Positions 17,512 through 23,664 of a stretch of 46,124 nucleotides of DNA are shown here, piece after piece; the first letter of the stretch is position 1, and each line of letters begins with the position of its first letter. The translations under genes were made by a program, and so were the position numbers. The notes beneath the pieces are model-generated. The model was not told where the DNA came from and did no database searches. It saw only the letters and a list, made by a program, of their open reading frames with translations. Origin of the DNA: a virus; the IMG/VR virus record IMGVR_UViG_3300027969_000157, positions 1-46,124 of that record; one strand, 5' to 3'.

Positions 17512-18276
17512 ATGGCAAGCGTACTTTTATCCCCAGTTGGTAATGGCCAACAATTTTTTAACAATAATGGCTTGCCTAATGCTGGTGGATTGATTTATAC
17601 CTACCAAGCTGGTTCTAGCACTTTATTGACTACTTACACAACCGTAAATGGCACTATTGCTAATACCAATCCTATTGTTTTAGATGCTTATGGCCGCACA
17701 CCAAGCGAAATATGGATGCAAACCGGTTATAGCTATAAGTTTGTAATTCAAACTTCTGCGGCAGTTACTTTGCAAACTTTAGATAATCTTTATCCAATAT
17801 TGCAAGCCGCCCCAACTGCTACCCCATCATTACCTACTGGTGCAATTATTCTTTGGTCAGGAAGTTTAGGTTCTGTTCCTACTGGCTATGTTCTTTGTGA
17901 TGGCACTAATTCAACGCCAGATTTGCGTGACCGTTTTGTTATTGGCGCTGGTTCTAACTATGCCGTAGCGGCAACTGGTGGTTCTGCCGATGCTATTGTA
18001 GTAACCCATACCCATACTGCAACTTCTGTTGTTACAGATCCTACACACGTTCATGCTGAAACAAATTATACGGGCGGTATTGCACAATTTCCAATTTCAG
18101 GGCCAGCTTCAAATGGTTTGGCTTTTGCTACAGCAATAGGCAATGGTTCAACAATGAATACCCAATCAGCTTCAACTGGTATTACCGTAACTACAACAAA
18201 CGCCAATGCCGGAACAAGCGGAACTAACGCAAATCTGCCGCCGTACTACGCATTAGCGTACATCATGAAAACATAA
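17512..18276 (+). CDS. Tail-spike/fibre protein with collar domain (254 aa)
   Basis: The first 100 residues (GLPNAGGLIYTYQAGSSTLL, NPIVLDAYGRTPSEIW) follow the pattern of head-binding domains of podovirus tail spikes. Residues about 105-150 (TGAIILWSGSLGSVPTGYVL, CDGTNSTPDLRDRFVIGAGS) are a clear phage tail collar domain. The end (ANLPPYYALAYIMKT) is the typical collar-protein terminus. It starts 1 bp after the ejection gene stop. It is separate from the fibre module after the coat gene, so the virion may carry two kinds of appendage. It stands just before the lysis genes. Confidence 0.82.
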   Translation: MASVLLSPVGNGQQFFNNNGLPNAGGLIYTYQAGSSTLLTTYTTVNGTIANTNPIVLDAYGRTPSEIWMQTGYSYKFVIQTSAAVTLQTLDNLYPILQAAPTATPSLPTGAIILWSGSLGSVPTGYVLCDGTNSTPDLRDRFVIGAGSNYAVAATGGSADAIVVTHTHTATSVVTDPTHVHAETNYTGGIAQFPISGPASNGLAFATAIGNGSTMNTQSASTGITVTTTNANAGTSGTNANLPPYYALAYIMKT

Positions 18277-18277
18277 T

Positions 18278-18445
18278 ATGATTACCATTGATAAAAACGA
18301 AGCCGCTTTATCTGCTCACGAACAAGTTTGTGCTTTTCGTTACGAATCAATTAATGCTCGTTTAAAAAGACTTGAACAAATATTAATTGCTTCTGCTGGA
18401 TTTATGATTGCAGTTCTTATTTCTATTGCACTTAAATTACAGTAA
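18278..18445 (+). CDS. Small membrane protein, XhlA-like (55 aa)
   Basis: A short gene starting one base after the collar gene stop. The 55-aa product has an amphipathic N-terminal helix (AFRYESINARLKRLEQ) and a single C-terminal membrane segment (ILIASAGFMIAVLISIAL). This layout resembles haemolysin XhlA-type proteins that assist phage lysis, and the gene opens the lysis cassette. The family assignment is by topology only. Confidence 0.6.
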   Translation: MITIDKNEAALSAHEQVCAFRYESINARLKRLEQILIASAGFMIAVLISIALKLQ

Positions 18446-18451
18446 TGAGTA

Positions 18452-18904
18452 ATGTCAGACCCTTATGGAATAACAGAAGGAGTAAAAACTCTTTCCAGTA
18501 GCTTGGATGCAAGCCGAGAAGCTAGTAAAGGTTTATCTAAAAGCATTGAAAACATTCAGAATGACGGATTAGATTTAGCCCAAAAACAAGCAAATGACCG
18601 TATAAGGGCTAGGCGTGAAGCAGAGTTTAAAAAAGAACAAGCATTAATAAAAGCATTAAAACAATGGCAACACAACAAACAAATAAATGATGAAGAAGCC
18701 AAGCTAAAGATTGATTTTGTTAAGAAATACGGCGCAAAAGAATGGGAAGCAGTATTAAAAATTAAAGTGGATATAGAAAACTTACGCAAAAAAGACAATG
18801 AAGAATACCAGCACGAATTGAAAGCTATTAAACGTTTACAGTTTTATTGCTTTGCAGTTGCGGCGGTATTTGCTTGGTACTTTACTTGGGGGTACAAATG
18901 GTAG
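18452..18904 (+). CDS. Coiled-coil membrane-anchored protein of the lysis region (150 aa)
   Basis: A 150-aa highly charged protein predicted to be almost all coiled coil (residues 15-120), followed by one C-terminal membrane span (FYCFAVAAVFAWYFTWGY). The topology is the reverse of a usual inner-membrane spanin, which has the anchor at the N-terminus, so I do not call it one. It lies between the XhlA-like gene and the holin. Ribosome site is weak (GAGTAATGTC). Function unknown; membrane-associated lysis or superinfection role is possible. Confidence 0.55.
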   Translation: MSDPYGITEGVKTLSSSLDASREASKGLSKSIENIQNDGLDLAQKQANDRIRARREAEFKKEQALIKALKQWQHNKQINDEEAKLKIDFVKKYGAKEWEAVLKIKVDIENLRKKDNEEYQHELKAIKRLQFYCFAVAAVFAWYFTWGYKW

Positions 18905-18957
18905 CTTATTTGACATTTTGTTTTGTTTATTGGGGTTCATTGGCTTGTTACGCATAA
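18898..18957 (+). CDS. Possible 19-aa hydrophobic peptide
   Basis: ATG 18898 overlaps the end of the 150-aa gene and opens a 19-codon frame encoding MVAYLTFCFVYWGSLACYA. The peptide is almost entirely hydrophobic and would span the membrane once. It fills the gap before the holin. It may be a real lysis micropeptide, or only chance; there is no independent support beyond the overlap start and composition. Confidence 0.25.
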   Translation: MVAYLTFCFVYWGSLACYA

Positions 18958-18967
18958 GGAATAAATT

Positions 18968-19462
18968 ATGGATTGGTTATCAAAATTAGTACCTACTATT
19001 GCCACTTGTTTAGGTGGCCCATTGGCTGGTTTGGCCGTTACTGCGGTATCTAAAGCTTTAGGTATTGATGAAGATAAAGTTCAAAATGTCATTGATAGTG
19101 GTAAGTTAAACGCTGATCAAATAGCTAGTCTTAAACAAGCTGAAATTGAACTACAACGCCAGGCACAAGAATTAGGGCTTAACTTTGAACAATTAGCCGT
19201 ACAAGACCGTGCATCGGCTCGTGACTTACAAAAAGAAACCAAGTCTTTTATACCGCCAGCTTTATCTATTCTTGTAACCATTGGATTTTTTGGTATTTTA
19301 GGCGGTTTAATGTCAGGCAAAATTGAAACTTCCGATGCCCTAATGCTAATGTTAGGTTCTTTAGGAACCGCCTGGACAGGCATTATTGCCTTTTACTTTG
19401 GTTCTTCAGCTAGTAGCCAAGCCAAAGACCAAATGATTCATAATTCAACGCCCATAAAATGA
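18968..19462 (+). CDS. Holin, 3TM gene-transfer-agent type (164 aa)
   Basis: A 164-aa protein matching the pattern of the GTA/phage holin family with three membrane segments: the N-terminal VPTIATCLGGPLAGLAVTAV, then PPALSILVTIGFFGILGGLM, and LMLMLGSLGTAWTGIIAFYF. A charged helical region (residues 35-90) lies between the first and second. It overlaps the endolysin gene by 4 bp, giving a holin-endolysin pair. It would permit release of the endolysin to the periplasm at the end of infection. A clear ribosome site AAGGAATAA precedes ATG 18968. Confidence 0.85.
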   Translation: MDWLSKLVPTIATCLGGPLAGLAVTAVSKALGIDEDKVQNVIDSGKLNADQIASLKQAEIELQRQAQELGLNFEQLAVQDRASARDLQKETKSFIPPALSILVTIGFFGILGGLMSGKIETSDALMLMLGSLGTAWTGIIAFYFGSSASSQAKDQMIHNSTPIK

Positions 19463-20058
19463 CTAATGATCAATTAAAAGCCCTTGGCCTTGGCGAACAA
19501 TGGCTTGACCCATTAAACGAAACGTTTGATAAATACCAAATTAATACGCCGCAACGCCAGGCGTGTTTCCTAGGGCAAACCCTTCATGAATCCGGTAACT
19601 TTAAATTTACTAAAGAAAACTTAAATTATTCGGCTAAAGCATTAATGGCAACCTGGCCAAGCCGGTTTCCTGATATGGATACTGCAACGCAATATGAACG
19701 CCAACCTGAAAAAATAGCCAGCAAGGTTTATGTTGGCCGCATGGGCAATGAAACACCGGAAGATGCCGCCAAATTTATAGGCCGTGGATTGATTCAAATT
19801 ACCGGTAAAGAGAACTATACGCATTGTGGCGAAGCTTTAGGCATTGACTTGATAGCCCAGCCCCATTTTTTAGAAGAACCCCGTTACGCCATGTTATCGG
19901 CTGGCTGGTTTTGGAATAAAAAAGGGTTAAACGCCCTGGCTGATGAAGGCACTAAAGATGCTTTTGAAGTAATGACTAAACGTATTAATGGTGGTTTAAT
20001 TGGTTTAGATGACCGTAAAGCCAAAATGAACGAAGCACTTAAAGCACTAGGAGCATAA
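19459..20058 (+). CDS. Endolysin, glycoside hydrolase family 19 (199 aa)
   Basis: A complete GH19 chitinase-type lysozyme. HESGNF (residues 43-48) contains the catalytic acid E44; E53 in KENLNYSA is the probable second glutamate; GRGLIQITGKENY (108-120) is the substrate-cleft signature. The C-terminal AGWFWNKKGLN and TKRINGG motifs are also present. No signal peptide is seen, so export depends on the holin encoded directly upstream. Size matches phage GH19 endolysins. It cleaves the glycan chain of peptidoglycan. Confidence 0.93.
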   Translation: MTNDQLKALGLGEQWLDPLNETFDKYQINTPQRQACFLGQTLHESGNFKFTKENLNYSAKALMATWPSRFPDMDTATQYERQPEKIASKVYVGRMGNETPEDAAKFIGRGLIQITGKENYTHCGEALGIDLIAQPHFLEEPRYAMLSAGWFWNKKGLNALADEGTKDAFEVMTKRINGGLIGLDDRKAKMNEALKALGA

Positions 20059-20059
20059 A

Positions 20060-20212
20060 ATGCACAACGAAAAAAAAGAAGAAGTTGAATCAAAAGCAAT
20101 GCAGAAAAAAGAAAACAAGCAAATGATTCAAATGCGTAGCGGATTGTTTGAATTAAAGCGTGAATTAAAAAAACATGAACGTGAGCCTATGAACAAGGCC
20201 CACCCCAAGTAA
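20060..20212 (+). CDS. Small charged helical protein (50 aa)
   Basis: A 50-aa gene beginning one base after the endolysin stop. The product is Lys/Glu-rich and probably a single long helix (MHNEKKEEVESKAMQKKENK... ). It ends at TAA 20210-20212, one base before the converging leftward gene. No family recognised. Its tight spacing in the lysis operon and intact frame support a real gene. Confidence 0.5.
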   Translation: MHNEKKEEVESKAMQKKENKQMIQMRSGLFELKRELKKHEREPMNKAHPK

Positions 20213-20335
20213 TTACAAGCTTTTGTAATACTTCCATTTATCTTGGTATTGCTGAAGCACCGATGGTGGCACCCAACCTAATTGCCGCCATCTAATAGTT
20301 ATATCGGTGTAAGAAGTTGGAAAGTATCGGTTCAT
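20213..20335 (-). CDS. Small Trp/Tyr-rich protein (40 aa), end of leftward operon
   Basis: A leftward frame from ATG 20335 to TAA 20213 encoding 40 aa with five Tyr and three Trp (MNRYFPTSYTDITIRWRQLG...). It directly abuts the stop of the converging 50-aa gene and lies 8 bp after the lipoprotein-like gene. A GGGGTTAAC stretch gives a weak ribosome site. No family is recognised. The exact tail-to-tail packing suggests a genuine small gene. Confidence 0.45.
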   Translation of the reverse strand: MNRYFPTSYTDITIRWRQLGWVPPSVLQQYQDKWKYYKSL

Positions 20336-20343
20336 GTTAACCC

Positions 20344-20802
20344 CTAATATTTAAATTTAGGCATACAAGTAACTTCTACTGGAATATCCGCAGTAAAGCC
20401 ATTAATTGAACGTTTAGTGGTGATTACGTGCGCCCGTAGGCCAGCCCCCTCACATTCAGTAACGCCATTAATAACTTCATTCCTAGTAAGACTAGCAACT
20501 TGCTTATCTAATATTAACTGTTGGGATGGGGCTTGGCTATATACGGTGCCAGCAGTGCCTGAAGTGCTACTACAACCGTTAAGCAGTAGCATAAAAACAA
20601 CAAACCCTACAAACAATATGCCAGTAATTACTTCACTAGCTATTTTTTTAAACTTTTTGATTTTGCGTTGTTTATCTTCCCAAGCAAGAAGCTTGTTGTA
20701 TTCCTCACGATCACCCCAACCTTTATCCACCATACGTTGTAGGTTTTCTTGTTTAGCCTGGTAAGCCCAAAATGCTTCTGCTTGTTGTTCTTCACGATTC
20801 AT
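20344..20802 (-). CDS. Membrane/lipoprotein-like protein under repressor control (152 aa)
   Basis: Residues 1-52 are charged and helical. A hydrophobic segment follows (VITGILFVGFVVFMLLL, about 58-74) and leads into LLLNGCSS, a lipobox-like sequence with Cys 77. The C-terminal part after it has two or more cysteines (TECEGAG, VTCMPKF) and would lie in the periplasm. The long cytoplasmic N-terminus is unusual for a lipoprotein, so it could equally be a single-span membrane protein. It has its own promoter with an operator (20846-20874) and 5' hairpin, separate from the rest of the leftward operon. Exclusion or host-takeover function is possible but unproven. Confidence 0.6.
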   Translation of the reverse strand: MNREEQQAEAFWAYQAKQENLQRMVDKGWGDREEYNKLLAWEDKQRKIKKFKKIASEVITGILFVGFVVFMLLLNGCSSTSGTAGTVYSQAPSQQLILDKQVASLTRNEVINGVTECEGAGLRAHVITTKRSINGFTADIPVEVTCMPKFKY

Positions 20803-20822
20803 AATTAATTCCTTTATTTATC

Positions 20823-20838
20823 ACCGCAACATTGCGGT
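20823..20838 (-). promoter_or_regulatory. 5'-UTR hairpin of the 152-aa gene
   Basis: Read leftward, ACCGC-AAUGUU-GCGGU forms a five-pair stem with a six-base loop, about 20 bases before the start codon and just ahead of GAUAAAUAAAGGA with the ribosome site. The leader of the other leftward transcript (22925-22940) has the same element with a compensatory swap of the third base pair (C-G to G-C) and a loop differing by one base. Confidence 0.6.
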
Positions 20839-20845
20839 ATTGGTT

Positions 20846-20874
20846 AATTTACTAAAGATTACTTTAGTTGTAAA
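20846..20874 (-). promoter_or_regulatory. Leftward promoter with embedded operator
   Basis: On the minus strand, -35 TTTACA (20874-20869) and -10 TAAATT (20851-20846) are separated by 17 bases. A perfect inverted repeat, ACTAAAG-N4-CTTTAGT (20851-20868), fills the spacer. The same palindrome type recurs at 22950-22967, 22971-22988 and 23601-23618, so the Cro-like protein probably binds here and blocks RNA polymerase. Confidence 0.72.
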
Positions 20875-20875
20875 G

Positions 20876-21664
20876 CTATTTGTGGTTATTTTTCAACTGC
20901 CAAAATTCCAATAATTTGGTAAACATAAGCCAATAGCGGTCCAAATCTTCTTGTTCGTGTTCCACAACCTTAACACCAGTAAACTGGGTAATGCCATTGA
21001 CCATCTTGTAACCCACAAATACATTGGCACAACGGGCTTTGAACATATTAAATCCCATGCGGTAAGCCGCTAATTGCATCCCATGCTCTGCATAAATTTC
21101 AGCTTTAGAAATATCTTCTGTTTCCTTGGTTTTAATATCAATAACTACGCCATCAAAATCATGCCTTGATTTAGCTATTAAATCGGCCTTACCGCCGTAC
21201 CCAAGGGGATGGGCGAAGGATAGTTCCGATAATAGTAAAAGTTCCCCAAAATGCGTTTTAATGGCTTCTTCAACGGGGCGGCATATTTGCATATGTTCCG
21301 GTATCAATGCACCTTCAAAAAACGATTGAACGATGGCATGAATAGAAGTTCCACGGTCAGCGGCTACACGGCCAGTTTGTTTGGAATCCATCATTACCCG
21401 TTCAAGCCAGGATTGTTCCGATTCCCCAGTTTCCCTAGGAAGGGTTAAAGCACTTAACAGGACGTTTTGTTGTTTCCAAATATCAAGGCCTGGACGTGCC
21501 GCAACCGCAATGATTCCTGAAACGCTAGGGCAAAGGTCAAGTGATCTTGCATCCCGTAACGTTGTTGCTCGTTGCTGGCCGTTCTTGGCAGTAACTGAAT
21601 ATGCTGGGTTTCCTTCACGATCATACCAATGCCCACTTTCCGATTGACGTTCTTTAATTATCAT
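20876..21664 (-). CDS. PD-(D/E)XK exonuclease, RecB/Cas4-like (262 aa)
   Basis: A 262-aa nuclease with the RecB-family order of motifs: GTSIHAIVQSF (H109), GYGGKADLIA with D161, VVIDIKTK with D176 and K178, and HGMQLAAYR with Q197 and Y201 as motif IV. It probably degrades or processes DNA ends for recombination, like lambda Exo or RecB-type phage nucleases, and would work with the SSB-like protein of the same operon. No separate RecT/Erf annealase is visible. The start overlaps the stop of the upstream 61-aa gene by 4 bp. Confidence 0.82.
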   Translation of the reverse strand: MIIKERQSESGHWYDREGNPAYSVTAKNGQQRATTLRDARSLDLCPSVSGIIAVAARPGLDIWKQQNVLLSALTLPRETGESEQSWLERVMMDSKQTGRVAADRGTSIHAIVQSFFEGALIPEHMQICRPVEEAIKTHFGELLLLSELSFAHPLGYGGKADLIAKSRHDFDGVVIDIKTKETEDISKAEIYAEHGMQLAAYRMGFNMFKARCANVFVGYKMVNGITQFTGVKVVEHEQEDLDRYWLMFTKLLEFWQLKNNHK

Positions 21665-21846
21665 TGTTTTGGTTTTCTTCCACGTTTTGGTGCTTCTTCT
21701 TGAACTGGCGTAACTACAACAATTTTGCTGAAATATTCACCGCACCAATCATTTTGACTTTTGTTGGCGGTTTGTGGAAAACGTTTACATACGCCATACG
21801 TATCATTGGTTTGACCAGCATACCATTTACAGTCAATACATTTCAT
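21661..21846 (-). CDS. Small Cys-rich (zinc-binding-type) protein (61 aa)
   Basis: A 61-aa protein with the pattern C-x2-C (KCIDCKWYAG), then C-x-R (GVCKRFP) and NDWCGEYF, four cysteines able to bind a metal ion. The C-terminus is basic (PKRGRKPKQ, an AT-hook-like GRP core). This combination of a Cys cluster and basic tail is widespread in small phage proteins near recombination genes. Function unknown. Starts directly before the 67-aa gene stop, in the leftward operon. Confidence 0.6.
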   Translation of the reverse strand: MKCIDCKWYAGQTNDTYGVCKRFPQTANKSQNDWCGEYFSKIVVVTPVQEEAPKRGRKPKQ

Positions 21847-22050
21847 TTAATCACCTAATGTTTTTAAAATTAAACTTCTATCTTCAGGGTCTTTTACCAT
21901 ACAAGCCGCTTCAGTAATTAAAGCTTTGGTAAAGTTGGACAATGCTTCATAACTGAAACCAATGATTTCAGTTTCTTCATCGTGGCCTATATCTTGAACT
22001 GTTTTCAAAGTGTAGTAATCACAAACCATAAACTTAATCATTGGCTTCAT
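21847..22050 (-). CDS. Hypothetical early protein (67 aa)
   Basis: A 67-aa protein, MKPMIKFMVCDYYTLKTVQD..., with an acidic middle (GHDEETEIIGF) and a helical C-terminus. It lies 8 bp after the SSB-like gene, and its stop abuts the start of the Cys-rich gene. No known family is recognised. Its place inside a tightly packed operon is the main support. Confidence 0.5.
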   Translation of the reverse strand: MKPMIKFMVCDYYTLKTVQDIGHDEETEIIGFSYEALSNFTKALITEAACMVKDPEDRSLILKTLGD

Positions 22051-22058
22051 ATTGCCCC

Positions 22059-22706
22059 CTAGAATGGAATATCGTCATCAATCAATTCTGACGGTGCAGA
22101 ACTAACTGGTAGCGAATTAGGTTCAAACGTATTACGGTATTCGGCAGACTTCTTAATTACGCCTTGCATACCTTCTGACAACTTACTAAATTTATCTTGA
22201 TCAAACGGATCAAGGGTAAAAATCATGGGTTCGTTAACGCCAACGGGTTCGCCTAATTTTTTTAATGCGGCTGGTATTTGGCTAATGCCAGCAATGTTGG
22301 CGTACTCTTTACCATCGTATGTTGAGTGGGTGATAGATACCATGCAACACTTGCCCAGTAAGACTTCTAGGTTAAAGCCATCTAGTTCTTCTTGGGTAAA
22401 TGCTTTACCACGCCAGGCTTCTAAATCTTTACGCAACGTGGCTTTTTCGTCTAGCGATAACGTATATCGTTTAGATACAATTAGCGGTTTGCCTTCTGCG
22501 GTTTGCAATGGCTGGCCATCGTTATCTTCACCATGTAATTCAAACATAGTGATGATTTTGCGTTGCATCTTTTTCTTACCCATCCATTCAGTTGTTTGGG
22601 TGCCAATATCAATGATGCGATATAGCTTGGCAAGAAAACTGCCGGCTGGTGGTAGTTTGAAGTCACTACCGGAACTGGTTTGTTTTGCAATTATCATTTT
22701 TTTCAT
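22059..22706 (-). CDS. Single-stranded DNA-binding-like replication/recombination protein (215 aa)
   Basis: A 215-aa protein ending in ELIDDDIPF, the acidic tip used by SSB proteins to recruit partners. The N-terminal 140 residues (PPAGSFLAKLYRIIDIG, TTEWMGKKKMQRKIITMFEL) are predicted beta and match phage proteins commonly described as SSB-like or DUF669-type. A flexible Ser/Pro-rich linker precedes the tip. It would coat ssDNA during replication or recombination with the RecB-like nuclease. The start overlaps the previous gene by 4 bp. Confidence 0.75.
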   Translation of the reverse strand: MKKMIIAKQTSSGSDFKLPPAGSFLAKLYRIIDIGTQTTEWMGKKKMQRKIITMFELHGEDNDGQPLQTAEGKPLIVSKRYTLSLDEKATLRKDLEAWRGKAFTQEELDGFNLEVLLGKCCMVSITHSTYDGKEYANIAGISQIPAALKKLGEPVGVNEPMIFTLDPFDQDKFSKLSEGMQGVIKKSAEYRNTFEPNSLPVSSAPSELIDDDIPF

Positions 22707-22903
22707 TTTCCAAAAATTTGACCGAAGTCATTAAACATTTCTGTTAATACTGGGTTCTTTTTCCAGCGATTAGGTTTACCGCAAGCTTGCCGTATGCAAT
22801 CTACTTGGGCCTGGGTAAGCAGTTCGCCACCATATTCCATGCAATCTAAAGCTTCTTCTAAAAATTCTTCATGTTCCAACATCAATTGACTTAATTCATC
22901 CAT
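22703..22903 (-). CDS. First gene of the leftward early operon (66 aa)
   Basis: A 66-aa acidic protein, MDELSQLMLEHEEFLEEALD..., with helix-forming heptads in the first 30 residues and a C-terminal part with NRWKKNPVLTEMFNDF. A strong ribosome site (AAGGAGT) precedes ATG 22903. It is the first gene after the leftward promoter and so among the first expressed. Small helical early proteins often act on host enzymes, but nothing in the sequence shows a target. Confidence 0.55.
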   Translation of the reverse strand: MDELSQLMLEHEEFLEEALDCMEYGGELLTQAQVDCIRQACGKPNRWKKNPVLTEMFNDFGQIFGK

Positions 22904-22924
22904 GTTTGCTACTCCTTGTTTATC

Positions 22925-22940
22925 ACGGCACCATTGCCGT
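22925..22940 (-). promoter_or_regulatory. 5'-UTR hairpin of the leftward early operon
   Basis: Read leftward, ACGGCA-AUGG-UGCCGU pairs perfectly and is followed by GAUAAACAAGGAG with the ribosome site. It lies within a few bases of the predicted transcript start. It matches the leader hairpin at 20823-20838, including loop sequence AAUG, with one compensated base pair. Confidence 0.6.
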
Positions 22941-22947
22941 ACTTACA

Positions 22948-22988
22948 AATGTAAAGTAAAATTTAGTTGTTGTAAAGTAATATTTAGT
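22948..22988. promoter_or_regulatory. Divergent control region: leftward promoter and two operators
   Basis: Two near-identical sites, TGTAAAGTAAAATTTAGT (22950-22967) and TGTAAAGTAATATTTAGT (22971-22988), are spaced by 21 bp, two helical turns. On the minus strand, -35 TTTACA (22976-22971) and -10 TACATT (22953-22948) with a 17-bp spacer overlap both sites. The rightward promoter for the Cro-like gene must also be here; its boxes are less clear (TAATAT at 22978-22983 is a possible -10). Binding by the Cro-like protein would shut both directions. Confidence 0.7.
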
Positions 22989-23004
22989 AAAAAAGGAAAA
23001 ATAA

Positions 23005-23229
23005 ATGACTGATGCACAAATGATTGACCTATTGGGCAAGCCAGCAAAGGTAGCAAAGCTATGTGGCGTAACGGTCCAGGCGGTGTGTCAATGGCGCAAC
23101 AACAACGCAATACCAGCCGCCCCATTGATGCTAATAGCGGCAACCATAGAACGTGAAAGCCACGGTTTAGTGTCAAGAAAAGACTTGTTTCCTGAAACTT
23201 ATGGATTGATATGGCCTGAAATAATGTGA
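23005..23229 (+). CDS. Cro/YdaS-like DNA-binding regulator (74 aa)
   Basis: A 74-aa protein with a helix-turn-helix at about residues 12-33 (KPAKVAKLCGVTVQAVCQWR), typical of Cro and YdaS-type regulators of lambdoid prophages and phages. The C-terminal part (LMLIAATIERESHGLVSRKD) probably forms the dimer surface. It is divergent from the leftward operon, with two operators directly upstream. No CI-type repressor and no integrase are found in the 35.6-kb genome, so this may be the only transcription switch. Ribosome site AAAAGGAAAA precedes ATG 23005. Confidence 0.82.
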   Translation: MTDAQMIDLLGKPAKVAKLCGVTVQAVCQWRNNNAIPAAPLMLIAATIERESHGLVSRKDLFPETYGLIWPEIM

Positions 23230-23238
23230 TATAGTTTT

Positions 23239-23360
23239 ATTCATTGAGGACTTGAACACTCATGAATAGGGTTTTATTGGTGGTTTTAGGGTTTCGGAAA
23301 TAAGATAAGAGGTATTTCCAAAGCCGTTCAAGCTAAAGCTACCAATAAAACCCTTTTTTA
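23239..23360 (+). ncRNA. Candidate structured RNA / long-stem terminator after the Cro-like gene
   Basis: Between the Cro-like gene and the next operon there is no gene for 435 bp. The first part folds well. ATTCATTGAG (23239-23248) pairs with CTCATGAAT (23259-23267) with one bulge. Its loop contains CTTGAAC (23251-23257), which is complementary to GTTCAAG at 23326-23332, giving a possible pseudoknot. A 13-pair perfect stem, GGGTTTTATTGGT (23269-23281) with ACCAATAAAACCC (23341-23353), is followed by six T. Inside it, GGAAAT and ATTTCC form a minor hairpin. It acts at least as a terminator; the long loop and pseudoknot suggest more. Confidence 0.5.
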
Positions 23361-23369
23361 TTGTTCAGT

Positions 23370-23560
23370 TCCCATCGTTCTGATTGGGGATTCACCACCA
23401 CCAGCGGTCAGAATAGAAGCGTTACTGGGGGATCAAAGGATGCAATAGCGCAAAGTAGGTGGCGAAGATAGTGCCTACTCCTTGAACGACTGTCGGGTTC
23501 TGTGGCTCCATATAGGGAAAACAGTTGAAGGCGAACCAGGTGGGCTAGGTTCGTCCACCA
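23370..23560 (+). ncRNA. Candidate structured non-coding RNA of unknown class
   Basis: No open frame of useful size exists here, and the region is richer in G and C than its surroundings. Visible pairings: TCCCA (23370-23374) with TGGGGA (23385-23390), whose loop TTCTGA (23378-23383) complements TCAGAA (23408-23413); AGTAGG (23454-23459) with CCTACT (23474-23479); CGACTGT (23487-23493) with ACAGTTG (23521-23527); CGAACC (23532-23537) with GGTTCG (23548-23553), whose loop GGTGG (23539-23543) complements CCACC (23555-23559). Two pseudoknots and three hairpins in 190 nt are more than I would expect by chance. It does not look like tRNA, tmRNA, RNase P or a group I intron core. It could instead be a replication origin. 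Confidence 0.45.
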
Positions 23561-23594
23561 AACGGGAATAAGTATAAATACCTAGTAATAAACA

Positions 23595-23645
23595 TATACA
23601 AGTAAAGTAATCTTTAGTAAGATAGTTGTACTAACATAAGTTAGT
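23595..23645 (+). promoter_or_regulatory. Rightward early promoter with embedded operator and 5' hairpin
   Basis: -35 TATACA (23595-23600) and -10 TAAGAT (23618-23623) are 17 bp apart. The operator AGTAAAGTAATCTTTAGT (23601-23618) fills the spacer. The transcript would start close to the perfect hairpin ACTAAC-ATAA-GTTAGT (23630-23645), followed by GAATAAAAAAGGAT and the first gene. Operator placement is the same as in the leftward promoter at 20846-20874. Confidence 0.72.
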
Positions 23646-23664
23646 GAATAAAAAAGGATAAATA

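Noticed and set aside
18452-18904. Inner-membrane spanin (Rz-like)
   Set aside because: The membrane segment is at the C-terminus rather than the N-terminus, and there is no nested Rz1-like lipoprotein frame.
20417-20764. 115-aa plus-strand frame opposite the lipoprotein-like gene
   Set aside because: It is antisense to a gene with its own promoter and ribosome site, has no ribosome site of its own, and has an unlikely composition.
23370-23560. Group I intron, tmRNA, RNase P or tRNA
   Set aside because: Short resemblances (GAAGATAGTGCC to an intron S element, GGTTCG to a T-arm) are in the wrong order or lack the partner helices. No interrupted gene and no acceptor stem are seen.
23230-23660. 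CRISPR array or retron
   Set aside because: There are no regularly spaced direct repeats, and no Cas or reverse transcriptase gene is present in the window.
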